DNA from: PVC group bacterium (ex Bugula neritina AB1)
GTDB taxonomy: Bacteria > GCA-001730085
Direction of reading: 5' to 3'
Assembly: GCA_001730085.1 (NCBI GenBank)
Contig: MDLB01000061.1
Location: 1 to 13,200 of the forward strand
Length of the DNA stretch: 13,200 nucleotides
The translations under genes and the position numbers were made by a program. Shown piece by piece: positions 1 through 7,240 of this stretch. Numbering within the stretch: the stretch's first letter is position 1; every line of letters begins with the position of its first letter. The notes under the pieces were generated by a model. That model was not told the DNA's origin, ran no database searches, and was given only the letters and a program-made list of their open reading frames with translations.

Positions 1-135
1 GGCTACAGTGCAAACGCTGACCGTAATGCGGGGCGTAATATCTTAGAGGCAGGGCATGCCTTGTTAGCTTGTGGAGAAAATCCGTTAGGAATTTCTATGA
101 AGCAAGAACCCCTAGTTGCTAAAAAAATAGCTTAG
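1..135 (+). CDS. tnpB: TnpB (IS200/IS605 OrfB, RNA-guided nuclease), C-terminal 44 residues only
   Basis: The frame is open from base 1 to a TAG stop at 133-135. It starts [15 protein letters not shown], which is the last RuvC motif of TnpB; its Asp (residue 7 of the fragment) is the third catalytic carboxylate, and it is intact. The tail that follows (GHALLACGE, then MKQEP) is typical of TnpB C-termini. TnpB is a small RNA-guided DNA endonuclease, ancestral to Cas12, that uses an RNA made from the 3' end of its own gene and the element's right end. The other RuvC motifs and the zinc finger are off the window, so whether the full gene is functional cannot be told. Confidence 0.9.
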   Translation, partial: GYSANADRNAGRNILEAGHALLACGENPLGISMKQEPLVAKKIA

Positions 136-147
136 TAAATCTAGGAA

Positions 148-169
148 TCACCTTCCTTTAGGTAGGTGA
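148..169 (+). repeat. Right-end hairpin of the left IS200/IS605 copy
   Basis: TCACCT (148-153) pairs with AGGTGA (164-169). A T·T mismatch and a CC/GG pair lie inside, around a short TTTA loop. Hairpins with a central mismatch are what Y1 (TnpA) transposases recognise at these element ends. The same bases form the 3' part of the TnpB guide-RNA scaffold, with the guide expected to begin at 179 just after TCAA. Confidence 0.75.
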
Positions 170-300
170 GGATGTCAAAAGCTGTAAAACTTATCCTTTG
201 CTAATCCATAAAAAATAAACTTCATTTATACAACAATTAAATATTAAAACATATAATAAAAAATATATAAAATAATAGAATAGTATGTTATTATAGTTTT

Positions 301-1776
301 ATGTTTTTAAAGAATTTTTTTTTAGTATGCATAACTTTAACATTTTTGTTCACAGACCACTGTGCTAAAGCCCTATCTGTAAGCTCTTTTTTTCAAAGCA
401 TTGGTCCTCTTTATACAAATGAAAATCAGCTTCTTTCCGAAGAAGATCAAGCGCTATGTGAAGAAACATTTCAATACTTTTGGAAAAACTTTATAGACCT
501 AACCCTTCAACATATCTCCTCAAAAAATCTTGAAAATATCCCCAACGGGATCATACAAAAACACGCTGAAGCACTAACTTTTTTCTTACAAAAACAGTCT
601 CCTAGTAAACGTTTTTTATCAAAACGGTCATTAAAGAAAAAACTTGCCCCTTCTAGCGTCCAACCTATTGTTCTCGACTCTATTCTTGAAAAGCTTTGGG
701 AAATCTATCCACATGGCTGGCGTATTCAAGGAGCATTGCCACCTGAAGTGTTCCAAATATTAGAACTTACGGCAATAAACATTAGAGAATATAAAAAAAC
801 TTTAAGTTTATTCGAATCAACTTGGCAAAAAACATATCCGAAGACTGATTCTGTTTTATCTTTTAAAGATTGTTACTCTGCTTTATACAAAAATTTATGG
901 TATCTAAATATATTAAAAAGTTCCCACAAGACCTCCGTGGAAAAATATACATCTGTTATAAGAATAATCCGTAAGCATTTTAATTATTTTTACACTTGCT
1001 GGAACATTCAATGGCAAAAAAATCCTTCATTCTATTTAGACCAATTCTCAACAGATGAACTAGCAAAGCTAGAAAAAAAATTCTCCATTACAATACCCTC
1101 AATCCCTGCGGATCAAAACAAGGAGACTCACTATGAAAAAGATCATCTCACAAGAATTTTAATGAAAAAAAGCTTCAAAGAAATCTTCGTAATTTCTTTT
1201 ATTTTAATTTTTATTAAACTCGCTTTAGTTTTTTCAATTTTTTTAACCCCTCAGTTTAATGGTTTGGATATAACCTGTTTAGTGATCTCTTGCCTTCTCC
1301 TACTAATATTATCTAAAAATGTTATACAAAAGCTATATAATTCAGAAAAATATATACAGGACACACAAAAGGTGAATCATTTTTTTATCAAAAATATCTT
1401 CAAAATCACTCTCTCTTTATTTTTGGCATCAATCTGCATGGTATCTTTCTTAATCATAATCGTTATTAAAAAGTTTTTCGGTACAGATTTATTAGAATTT
1501 CTTATTCCTTTTATTATATTTTCATCTCTTTTTTCGGTAATTTTAATATTTTTGATAATATATTTTTCTATCTTTATAAAAAAATGTGACACATATCAAA
1601 AACCATTAGATCTAGAATACTTTGATTTAAAAAATTTAAATAATAACGAATCTAATTTGAAATTAGAAGGCCTTCACGAAAAAGAGTGGGAAAATTTTTC
1701 CTCTTACTTTAATACACCCGGTGTTCCTTATAAAAAGTTTTTGATCCAAAGAAACAGGTCTTCTTTTAGTGCCTAA
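301..1776 (+). CDS. Hypothetical exported/membrane protein with four C-terminal membrane segments
   Basis: I do not recognise this 491-residue protein. Residues 1-24 look like a signal peptide (Lys4, hydrophobic core, AKA before LS). Residues 25-290 are a mostly helical, Lys-rich soluble region with no motif I can name. Strongly hydrophobic stretches at about 294-316, 322-338, 364-389 and 396-425 are probable membrane helices, followed by a polar tail of about 65 residues. If the signal peptide is cut, residues 25-290 would face the periplasm. The ATG at 301 has no clear Shine-Dalgarno, and the 120 bp between the IS end and this start are almost pure A/T. It stands alone: metX starts 290 bp downstream after its own promoter. 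The open frame is long and intact, so a real gene is likely, but its function is unknown. Confidence 0.75.
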   Translation: MFLKNFFLVCITLTFLFTDHCAKALSVSSFFQSIGPLYTNENQLLSEEDQALCEETFQYFWKNFIDLTLQHISSKNLENIPNGIIQKHAEALTFFLQKQSPSKRFLSKRSLKKKLAPSSVQPIVLDSILEKLWEIYPHGWRIQGALPPEVFQILELTAINIREYKKTLSLFESTWQKTYPKTDSVLSFKDCYSALYKNLWYLNILKSSHKTSVEKYTSVIRIIRKHFNYFYTCWNIQWQKNPSFYLDQFSTDELAKLEKKFSITIPSIPADQNKETHYEKDHLTRILMKKSFKEIFVISFILIFIKLALVFSIFLTPQFNGLDITCLVISCLLLLILSKNVIQKLYNSEKYIQDTQKVNHFFIKNIFKITLSLFLASICMVSFLIIIVIKKFFGTDLLEFLIPFIIFSSLFSVILIFLIIYFSIFIKKCDTYQKPLDLEYFDLKNLNNNESNLKLEGLHEKEWENFSSYFNTPGVPYKKFLIQRNRSSFSA

Positions 1777-1911
1777 AACACGATAGAAATTAACATTTCG
1801 ATAAAGAACTAGCACTCACCTTATAAAAAAAGGTACAATATTAGTGGACGAAATCTTTTCAAGTTAGCCCAAACCCTTTCTTAAACTTCTTTTTAAAGCG
1901 TAAGAGCTATT

Positions 1912-1939
1912 TTGCCATAACCTCGTCACTTTTTAAAAT
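1912..1939 (+). promoter_or_regulatory. Predicted sigma-70 promoter for metXW
   Basis: A -35 TTGCCA (1912-1917) lies 16 bp before a -10 TAAAAT (1934-1939). The -10 sits inside the 21-bp block shared with menC (1933-1953), and the bases after it (ACGCC) form a GC-rich discriminator in a very A/T-rich setting. Transcription from here would give a 5' leader of about 120 nt. This is read by eye from consensus matches. Confidence 0.45.
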
Positions 1940-1953
1940 ACGCCATATATTTT
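1933..1953 (+). repeat. 21-bp element shared with the menC upstream region (copy 1)
   Basis: The block contains TAAAATACGCCATATATTTT and is repeated exactly, in the same orientation relative to the gene, at 11785-11765 on the minus strand. Weaker similarity runs another 10 bp (TTGRARAAAG). It ends 113 nt before the metX ATG, against 115 nt before the menC ATG. It probably covers the -10 box, discriminator and transcription start; an operator within it is also possible. Confidence 0.7.
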
Positions 1954-1983
1954 TTTGGAAAAAGATATATACTAAGAATCTCT

Positions 1984-2028
1984 TTGAGTGAAAACCAAAA
2001 ATATCCCAATAGATAGTTTTTTACTCAA
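1984..2028 (+). promoter_or_regulatory. Stem-loop in the metX leader
   Basis: TTGAGT (1984-1989) pairs with ACTCAA (2023-2028). The stem continues inward as GAAAAC (1990-1995) with GTTTTT (2016-2021, one G·U pair) past a single bulged T, leaving a 20-nt loop. No U-run follows, so it is not a terminator. It lies 38 nt upstream of the metX start. I do not recognise a known SAM riboswitch class in it. Confidence 0.35.
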
Positions 2029-2055
2029 GAGAACCCACTACAAAATCTACATAGT

Positions 2056-2060
2056 AAGGA
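2056..2060 (+). promoter_or_regulatory. Ribosome binding site of metX
   Basis: AAGGA sits 6 nt before the ATG at 2067 and fixes that start codon. Confidence 0.7.
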
Positions 2061-2066
2061 ACATTC

Positions 2067-3179
2067 ATGTCAGGAATAGGTGTCGTTAAACCACAAACTC
2101 ACTTTTTTCAAGAGGAACTTCAGTTAGAATCAGGTGAAGTTCTAAGTGATTGGCAAATATCCTATGAAATGTATGGTTCTATGAACGAAAGTCGAACCAA
2201 TGTCATTTGGCTAATACATGCCCTAAGCGGAGATGCTCACGCCGCTGGTAAACACAACGAAGAAGACAAAAAGTTGGGTTGGTGGGACATGATGATTGGC
2301 CCAGGGAAAGCTTTGGATACAAATATCTACTGTGTCATTTGCTCAAATGTTTTAGGTAGTTGCAAAGGAACTACCGGTCCCTCATCTATAAATCCCAAAA
2401 CACAGAAACCTTACGGATTAGACTTTCCAATGATCAAAATAGGAGACATGGTTCAAGCTCAAAAATGTCTGATGGACGTTTTAAATATCCCCAAATTTCA
2501 TACCGTAATTGGTGCATCTATGGGTGGAATGCAAGTTTTAGAGTGGGCCGTTCGATTCCCTGATCTCATGTCAAGCATAATCGTGATCGCCTCAACATCA
2601 AAACTTTCAGCACAAAGTATTGCTTTTAATCAAGTGGGAAGAAATGCAATCATGTCGGATAACTATTGGAACAAGGGGCTCTATTATGATAAAAAAAACA
2701 TTCCATTACAAGGTCTTGCTATAGCTAGGATGATTGGACATATAACCTATTTGAGTCAAGAAGCTATGCACCGTAAATTTGGTCGACGCCTACAAGATAA
2801 AAAAGATTTAGAGTATGAATTCGGCACCGATTTCGAAGTTGAAAGCTATTTAAAATACCAAGGTACCCGATTCATCAAAACATTTGATGCCAATAGCTAC
2901 CTTTATCTAACCAAAGCCATGGACTATTTTGACCTTTCAAATGATCATGGTTCCTTAGACAAAGCGATGTCTCTGATCAAAAGCAAATCCCTTATCATTT
3001 CATTCACCTCGGACTGGCTTTTTCCCAGTGAACAATCTCTTGATATCGTTCATGCGCTAATGCATCAAGGCAAAGAGGTCTCTTTTTGCGACATTGAAAC
3101 TGATTGCGGACACGATTCTTTTCTTATATCAGAAGAACCATTAACCTCACTCATGAAAGGGTTTCTGGATCATGTCTAA
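2067..3179 (+). CDS. metX: Homoserine O-acyltransferase MetX (acetyl- or succinyltransferase)
   Basis: The 370-residue protein has the full length of the MetX alpha/beta-hydrolase family. It acylates L-homoserine, the first committed step of methionine synthesis, in the cytosol. Visible motifs are HALSGD (51-56), GWWD and GPGKALDT (71-85), NVLGSCKGTTGPSS (94-107), the nucleophile elbow GASMGG with Ser151, Asp316 in SDWLFP, and His349 in CGHDSF, giving a complete Ser-Asp-His triad. A good RBS precedes the ATG. The stop overlaps the start of metW by 8 bp, so the two are co-translated. MetX proteins can use acetyl-CoA or succinyl-CoA, and sequence alone does not settle which. The intact gene implies that the organism makes homoserine-derived methionine itself, which is noteworthy for an AT-rich, probably host-associated bacterium. 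Confidence 0.95.
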   Translation: MSGIGVVKPQTHFFQEELQLESGEVLSDWQISYEMYGSMNESRTNVIWLIHALSGDAHAAGKHNEEDKKLGWWDMMIGPGKALDTNIYCVICSNVLGSCKGTTGPSSINPKTQKPYGLDFPMIKIGDMVQAQKCLMDVLNIPKFHTVIGASMGGMQVLEWAVRFPDLMSSIIVIASTSKLSAQSIAFNQVGRNAIMSDNYWNKGLYYDKKNIPLQGLAIARMIGHITYLSQEAMHRKFGRRLQDKKDLEYEFGTDFEVESYLKYQGTRFIKTFDANSYLYLTKAMDYFDLSNDHGSLDKAMSLIKSKSLIISFTSDWLFPSEQSLDIVHALMHQGKEVSFCDIETDCGHDSFLISEEPLTSLMKGFLDHV

Positions 3180-3762
3180 ATTATACCAAAAAGATATCAT
3201 CAGCTTGGTCCCCGATAACAGCCGTGTTTTAGATCTAGGCTGTGCCAAAGGAGATTTGCTATATAACCTTAAAAAATTTAAACATATTCATGCCGTAGGT
3301 GTTGATATATCAACCGAAAATGTTTGTCAATCCATATCTAAAGGGATTTCAACTATTCAGGGCAATATAGATGAAGGGTTAAGCTTTTATGATGACAAGT
3401 CTTTTGACGTTGTCATTTTAAGTCAAACACTCCAAGTTGTACGAAACCCTTTAAAATTACTTCAAGAACTCCTTCGTATTGGAAAAATGGCTATCATCAT
3501 TGTTCCAAATTTTGGTCATTGGCGCTTAAGATCTCAAATTTTTTTCAAAGGACGCATGCCTAAAAATAAAACTTTGCAATATGAGTGGTACAATACGCCT
3601 AATATCCATTTAGCTAGTATCAAAGATTTTGAAGATTTGTTTGCAAAAAATGACATAAATATTTTAGAAAAAAAACTTTATCTTTCTAATGGCTCCCCTC
3701 TTAAATGGCATTGGGCGGGGAACCTTCTTTCTGAGATAGCTCTCTTTGTTATAAAAAAATGA
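3172..3762 (+). CDS. metW: MetW, methyltransferase-fold partner of MetX
   Basis: The 196-residue protein has the MetW signature: SAM-binding motif I VLDLGCAKGDLL (19-30), acidic GVDIS (43-47), FDVVILSQTLQ (78-88), then the family-specific VPNFGHWRLR (111-120) and YEWYNTPNIH (137-146). Length is normal for MetW (about 195-200). It overlaps the end of metX by 8 bp; AAAGGG within metX lies 10 nt before the ATG. MetW is encoded next to metX in many Proteobacteria and is needed for or enhances homoserine acylation; a stable complex with MetX is the usual explanation. No methyl-acceptor substrate is established. I see no convincing terminator after it. Confidence 0.93.
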   Translation: MSKLYQKDIISLVPDNSRVLDLGCAKGDLLYNLKKFKHIHAVGVDISTENVCQSISKGISTIQGNIDEGLSFYDDKSFDVVILSQTLQVVRNPLKLLQELLRIGKMAIIIVPNFGHWRLRSQIFFKGRMPKNKTLQYEWYNTPNIHLASIKDFEDLFAKNDINILEKKLYLSNGSPLKWHWAGNLLSEIALFVIKK

Positions 3763-4094
3763 GCCTTCCCCAAACATTCTAAAATTTTCTTCTAAAAATA
3801 AGATTATTACAGAATAGGCAATATTCTTGTATTGAAAAAAGTTTTACAACTATTTGTTATTGAGAAAAAAATTTATATGCTGAATATCTATATAGGTTTT
3901 TTTAATGACAAAATTATTTTAAAGAACCAAAAGAAGAGCTTTAAATTATTTTGGAACTCTCTCGATCTACCTACATCTTTCTAGTGAATCCTAAAATAAA
4001 AGAAACAGATGAATCATGTAGTGGTCTAGAAATATCTTGTTGTTATTGAAAAGGATAGAAAGTTCAAAAAAGTAAAATGAAGGGTGGAAAAAGC
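3763..4094. other. Non-coding gap between metW and tRNA-Phe
   Basis: No gene-like open frame is seen on either strand. The only structure is copy A of a diverged direct repeat (3831-3952) and a weak A/T hairpin at 3811-3827. The long frame here on the minus strand reads through the tRNA and is an artefact. Confidence 0.6.
3831..3952 (+). repeat. Diverged direct repeat flanking tRNA-Phe, copy A
   Basis: It aligns with 4485-4597. Shared blocks in order are AAAAAAGTTTTA, then AAC-AT-TGTTATT, ATATAGG followed by a T-run, and CAAAAGAAGA near the end, with small gaps between them. By eye roughly two thirds to three quarters of positions agree over about 115 bp. The region is A/T-rich, so part of the match is compositional, but the ordered blocks argue for common origin. 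Nature unknown: it could be a degenerate mobile-element remnant or an old local duplication. Confidence 0.45.
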
Positions 4095-4170
<76 letters not shown>

Positions 4171-4200
4171 CAAGCTTTAAAATAAGAAAAAGTGTCATTG

Positions 4201-4229
4201 ATTTTAACATATTTTGATTTGGTTGTCAT
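4201..4229 (-). promoter_or_regulatory. Promoter of tRNA-Phe
   Basis: On the minus strand ATGACA (-35, 4229-4224) is followed by a 17-bp spacer and TAAAAT (-10, 4206-4201). TG one base before the -10 makes an extended -10 (TGTTAAAAT). The -10 ends 30 bp before the tRNA 5' end, leaving a short leader for processing. The same TAAAAT hexamer appears at the other promoters predicted in this window. Confidence 0.55.
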
Positions 4230-4484
4230 TGTTTTATATTCACTCAATCTTTTAAAAGGCTAACTTACAACAAAGCTACTCCTTAAATAGTCTATCTTAA
4301 AAAACAGATCCTTTGTGATTTGATCAGATAAGTAAAAGGCGCAAGACAAGGTGAACTCTATTGCTTTATTAGCTAATATTCAATTTTAAAAAATAAAAAA
4401 CAATTTTATCTTAAATTATTTTTATGTTTTTTTTATTCGTTATCAACCTTACCTTAAGATTAGGACTAAACACATGAGCTGCGC

Positions 4485-4597
4485 TATTAAAAAAAGTTTT
4501 AGAACCATCTGTTATTTAAAAAAGATTTCACAGTCTCAAAGGATATAGGCTTTTTTAGAAAATGAAAAATCTTTTCAAAAGAAGAATAAAAAATTTT
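4485..4597 (+). repeat. Diverged direct repeat flanking tRNA-Phe, copy B
   Basis: Second copy of the element at 3831-3952, same orientation, 654 bp further on. It ends 7 bp before the stop codon of the convergent CsgG-like gene, so it covers that gene's 3' flank. Confidence 0.45.
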
Positions 4598-4604
4598 AGT
4601 GATC

Positions 4605-5678
4605 TCATTTTATTTTAAAATCTATTTCATTGGAAATAGATCTAGCAACCACCCTATCAACAACATTGAAAAAAAGCTTGTATCTGCCGCGAGGCATATT
4701 TTCTTTGATTTTAAAAGAAAGAGTGATAGGCAAAGATCTAGGGTCTTTATCCCTAGGAATTTTTCCCTTATGATCAAGCGGAGGCAACACCATCCTTTTA
4801 TCAAACCAATGGGACAAATCTAAAATCACATCCGAGTTAGGGTTCAAAACAGAGCCATGTATTTCGAGCCATACTTCTCCCTGAAAAGTTTGAGCCAAAT
4901 TATCCACAGTCAGATTAAACCAAAAAGTGTCACCTCTTTCAAAAACTTTTGTCACTTTTTCAGGCGCCATCAGCCCCTTATAAACTTTTTGCAAATCTAA
5001 CTTTAAGGGCTTTTGGGACAAAGGTTTTGAAGCCGGTGTTATTTTGAAAGATCTCTTCGAGTGTAAAATGAATTTTGAACGAACATCTTCAATATATTTT
5101 TCTATTTTTTTTATGCCCAATCCAAAGAGTTTATTTTCAATTTTCTTTATTTCAGGGTCTTTCAAAAAAGATATTGAGCTATTGGGAAAAACTTCATGAA
5201 TGTCAAAAACTCTCTCCTCAATAAGATGGCCTTTTTTTGCATCATACATCTTCCATATAAATATAAAAGATGCTGAGGCATTAAGTTTCGGACGACCATC
5301 AAACTCTTGAATATTCTGTGAAATATCCAAAAGTCGAATATGCCCAACCATCACAGCGTCAACATTTAAAATTTTTCCAATATCTGTGATAATTTTTCGA
5401 TCAAAATCGTTTTCAAACAAATAGGTATAATGTTTTTCAAGTTTCTCAAGGGTTTTCTCACCTGTGATCACAAAAAAACCTTCTTCTCCTAAGGATTCTC
5501 TCAACAAAGAAGTAAATCGAATCCCTGATTCATCTTTACCAGAAAAATCAAGCACACAGACCTTTTGAACCGAGCGAGGTATAAAAGCCTTAACCTCTAC
5601 AAGAAAAAATCCGGAAAAAAATACAAAACATATAAAAGTTTTTAGACACCTGAACAACATGACTTTCTTTCTAACCAT
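4605..5678 (-). CDS. Exported protein with CsgG/TolB-N-like domain and C-terminal beta-sandwich-like domain
   Basis: The 357-residue protein starts with a signal peptide (basic n-region, hydrophobic 14-27, VKA before FIPR near 31). No lipobox Cys follows the cleavage site. Residues 38-120 resemble the N-terminal domain shared by CsgG, FlgO/LpoB-type and TolB proteins: VCVLDFSGKD, then FTSLLRESLGEEGFFVI, then IGKILNVDAVMVGHI. Residues 120-205 extend this domain (FIFIWKMYDAKKG strand pair). Residues 245-357 are strand-rich (FWFNLTVDN, GEVWLEIHG, ITLSFKIKENMPRGRYKLFFNV) and look Ig-like. It overlaps the 3' end of the upstream aminopeptidase gene by 37 bp. An internal ATG at 5660 is an equally good start, since neither has a strong RBS. 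A periplasmic or outer-membrane-associated role is likely; the exact function is unknown. Confidence 0.8.
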   Translation of the reverse strand: MVRKKVMLFRCLKTFICFVFFSGFFLVEVKAFIPRSVQKVCVLDFSGKDESGIRFTSLLRESLGEEGFFVITGEKTLEKLEKHYTYLFENDFDRKIITDIGKILNVDAVMVGHIRLLDISQNIQEFDGRPKLNASASFIFIWKMYDAKKGHLIEERVFDIHEVFPNSSISFLKDPEIKKIENKLFGLGIKKIEKYIEDVRSKFILHSKRSFKITPASKPLSQKPLKLDLQKVYKGLMAPEKVTKVFERGDTFWFNLTVDNLAQTFQGEVWLEIHGSVLNPNSDVILDLSHWFDKRMVLPPLDHKGKIPRDKDPRSLPITLSFKIKENMPRGRYKLFFNVVDRVVARSISNEIDFKIK

Positions 5679-7240
5679 TTAAGCAAAAGACGAACCCCAA
5701 AACCTGTAGCATTTTTAGGAACATACCCTGTCATCGGAGTTTTCCGATATGCTACACCCGCGATATCAAGATGTGCCCAAGATGTCTCTTCTACAAATTC
5801 TTGTAAAAAAGCTGCTGCTGTTATAGAACCAGCTGCTCCACCTCTAGCAATATTATTCAAGTCAGCAAACTCACCCATCATCGCTTGTGTGTGCTGTGGA
5901 TAAATCGGCATTCTCCAAAGACGTTCATGAGTCTCTTCTCCAACCTCAAACAAATCTTCTGCTAAAACATCATCATTAGAAAAAAGACCTGCCACATCAG
6001 TCCCCAAAGCAACCATTACGGCTCCTGTCAAAGTCGCCACATCTATCAGTTCTTTCGGGGCATATTTTTCACACACATACGCTAAAGCATCCGCCAAAAT
6101 CAAACGGCCTTCAGCATCTGTGTTAAGGATTTGGACAGTTTTGCCGGAATAAGATTGATAGATATCTCCAGGAAAGTAAGCCGCACCTCCAATAGAGTTA
6201 CAAGCAGCCGGCACAGCACAAACAAGATTAACCATCAATTCTAAATCAACAACCGTTTTGAATAAGGCCATTGTTACTGCAGCTCCAGCCATATCAATCC
6301 TCATATCTTCTATATAGCCTGTTGGTTTCAAGTGCAACCCACCACTATCGAAGGTTATTCCTTTACCCACTACTGCTCGGATATCATCCGAATTCGGGTC
6401 TCCATTGTATTTCAAAATGATCAATCTCGGAGGATACAAAGAACCCTGCCCTACAGCTTGTAAAAGTCCCATGTTATTTTCACGGATAGCTTCTTCATCA
6501 AAAATGACCACCTCACAGTTTTCTTTACCCTTCACCAAATCTTTAGCTCTGTCTGCTAGATAGGCAGGAGTAACAATATGAGCCATGTCATTCACTAAGT
6601 CACGAGCATAACATGTCCCACTTATTATCTTTTGGGCATATGAAATATCAGATGAATGATCGCGATCATGAACAAGATTCACCTTCTGTACATTTTTGAA
6701 TGCCCCATCCGCATGAGATTTATATTTATCAAAAGTATACGTTGACAAACCAATAGCTTCAACCACGGCCTTGACAACTTCAGAGTTTTCCAAAAAGTAT
6801 ACTTCTGGCAATATCAAAGAAATCTCTTCCTTTTTCAACTGTTTGGCTTTTACTATAGCTTGCCCTACAGAGCAGCGGATCTTTTCTAGATCGACTTTTT
6901 CACTAGCCCCTAAACCCACATAAATTTTGATATGATCTTCTTCGTAAAAAACGATCGTCTCTTTGTATGATCCTGAAAAGTATTGAATATCTTCAGCCTG
7001 TTCTTGGGTTAAGAAAGTTATGTGTGTTGTCGTGTTAGGCTTCAAACTTGATTCCACTGTAAAAGTTGAATCAACCTTCTTCACTACTTTTTGTTCTGAT
7101 GACAAAACCTCATCTCCGGCTGCATAGGTAAGATTTTCTTTCCCTCCATCAACAGAGTCCATCTCAAAAGCTTCCAGATTAAAATGCAAGCCCACAGAAA
7201 ATAAAATTATCAAAACTGGATTCAAAAAAAGTTTAACCAT
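5642..7240 (-). CDS. M17-family leucyl aminopeptidase with signal peptide (exported paralogue)
   Basis: This 532-residue M17 metallo-aminopeptidase removes N-terminal residues from peptides. All active-site residues are present with family spacing: Lys293 and Asp298 in VGKGITFDSGG, Lys305, Asp316 in DMAGAA, and Asp375, Glu377, Arg379 in NTDAEGR. These correspond to the two-zinc site and catalytic Lys/Arg of bovine LAP. The N-terminus differs from ordinary PepA: MVKLF then hydrophobic to about residue 20 and LEA before FEM looks like a signal peptide, with a linker of about 45 residues before the core. The extreme C-terminus is unusual (KSCCSGV). The ATG overlaps the stop of the upstream paralogue by 8 bp and has GGAG 7 nt before it, so the start is well supported. 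The two paralogues are closely similar, so this is a tandem duplication with one copy retargeted outside the cytosol. Confidence 0.93.
   Translation of the reverse strand: MVKLFLNPVLIILFSVGLHFNLEAFEMDSVDGGKENLTYAAGDEVLSSEQKVVKKVDSTFTVESSLKPNTTTHITFLTQEQAEDIQYFSGSYKETIVFYEEDHIKIYVGLGASEKVDLEKIRCSVGQAIVKAKQLKKEEISLILPEVYFLENSEVVKAVVEAIGLSTYTFDKYKSHADGAFKNVQKVNLVHDRDHSSDISYAQKIISGTCYARDLVNDMAHIVTPAYLADRAKDLVKGKENCEVVIFDEEAIRENNMGLLQAVGQGSLYPPRLIILKYNGDPNSDDIRAVVGKGITFDSGGLHLKPTGYIEDMRIDMAGAAVTMALFKTVVDLELMVNLVCAVPAACNSIGGAAYFPGDIYQSYSGKTVQILNTDAEGRLILADALAYVCEKYAPKELIDVATLTGAVMVALGTDVAGLFSNDDVLAEDLFEVGEETHERLWRMPIYPQHTQAMMGEFADLNNIARGGAAGSITAAAFLQEFVEETSWAHLDIAGVAYRKTPMTGYVPKNATGFGVRLLLKWLERKSCCSGV

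Larger units (their letters stand above)
1..178 (+). mobile_element. IS200/IS605-family element, right-end portion (truncated by window edge)
   Basis: This stretch holds the 3' end of tnpB followed by a non-coding tail ending in a hairpin and GATGTCAA, the layout of an IS200/IS605 right end. In IS608-type elements the transposase cuts single-stranded DNA after TCAA, so I place the element end at 178. The match to the copy at 13023-13200 runs through 179 and then stops, which supports that boundary. The left end, any tnpA and the rest of tnpB lie outside the window. The copies differ at only three positions (123, 129, 130). Confidence 0.88.
4171..4604. other. Non-coding gap between tRNA-Phe and the CsgG-like gene
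   Basis: This holds the predicted tRNA promoter (4201-4229) and copy B of the diverged direct repeat (4485-4597). The remainder is very A/T-rich with frequent stops in all frames, and I see no gene, RNA motif or strong terminator in it. Confidence 0.6.

Noticed and set aside
1980-2066. SAM riboswitch upstream of metX
   Set aside because: A hairpin is present, but I could not find the conserved core of SAM-I or SAM-II classes.
3811-3827. Hairpin AGAATA/TATTCT after metW as a terminator
   Set aside because: Six A/T-rich pairs with no T-run after it on either strand.
4599-4823. 74-residue plus-strand frame at the end of the CsgG-like gene, and similar opposite-strand frames at 1377-1592, 8314-8523 and 12004-12246
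   Set aside because: They lie antisense to well-supported genes, have no ribosome sites and no recognisable protein features.
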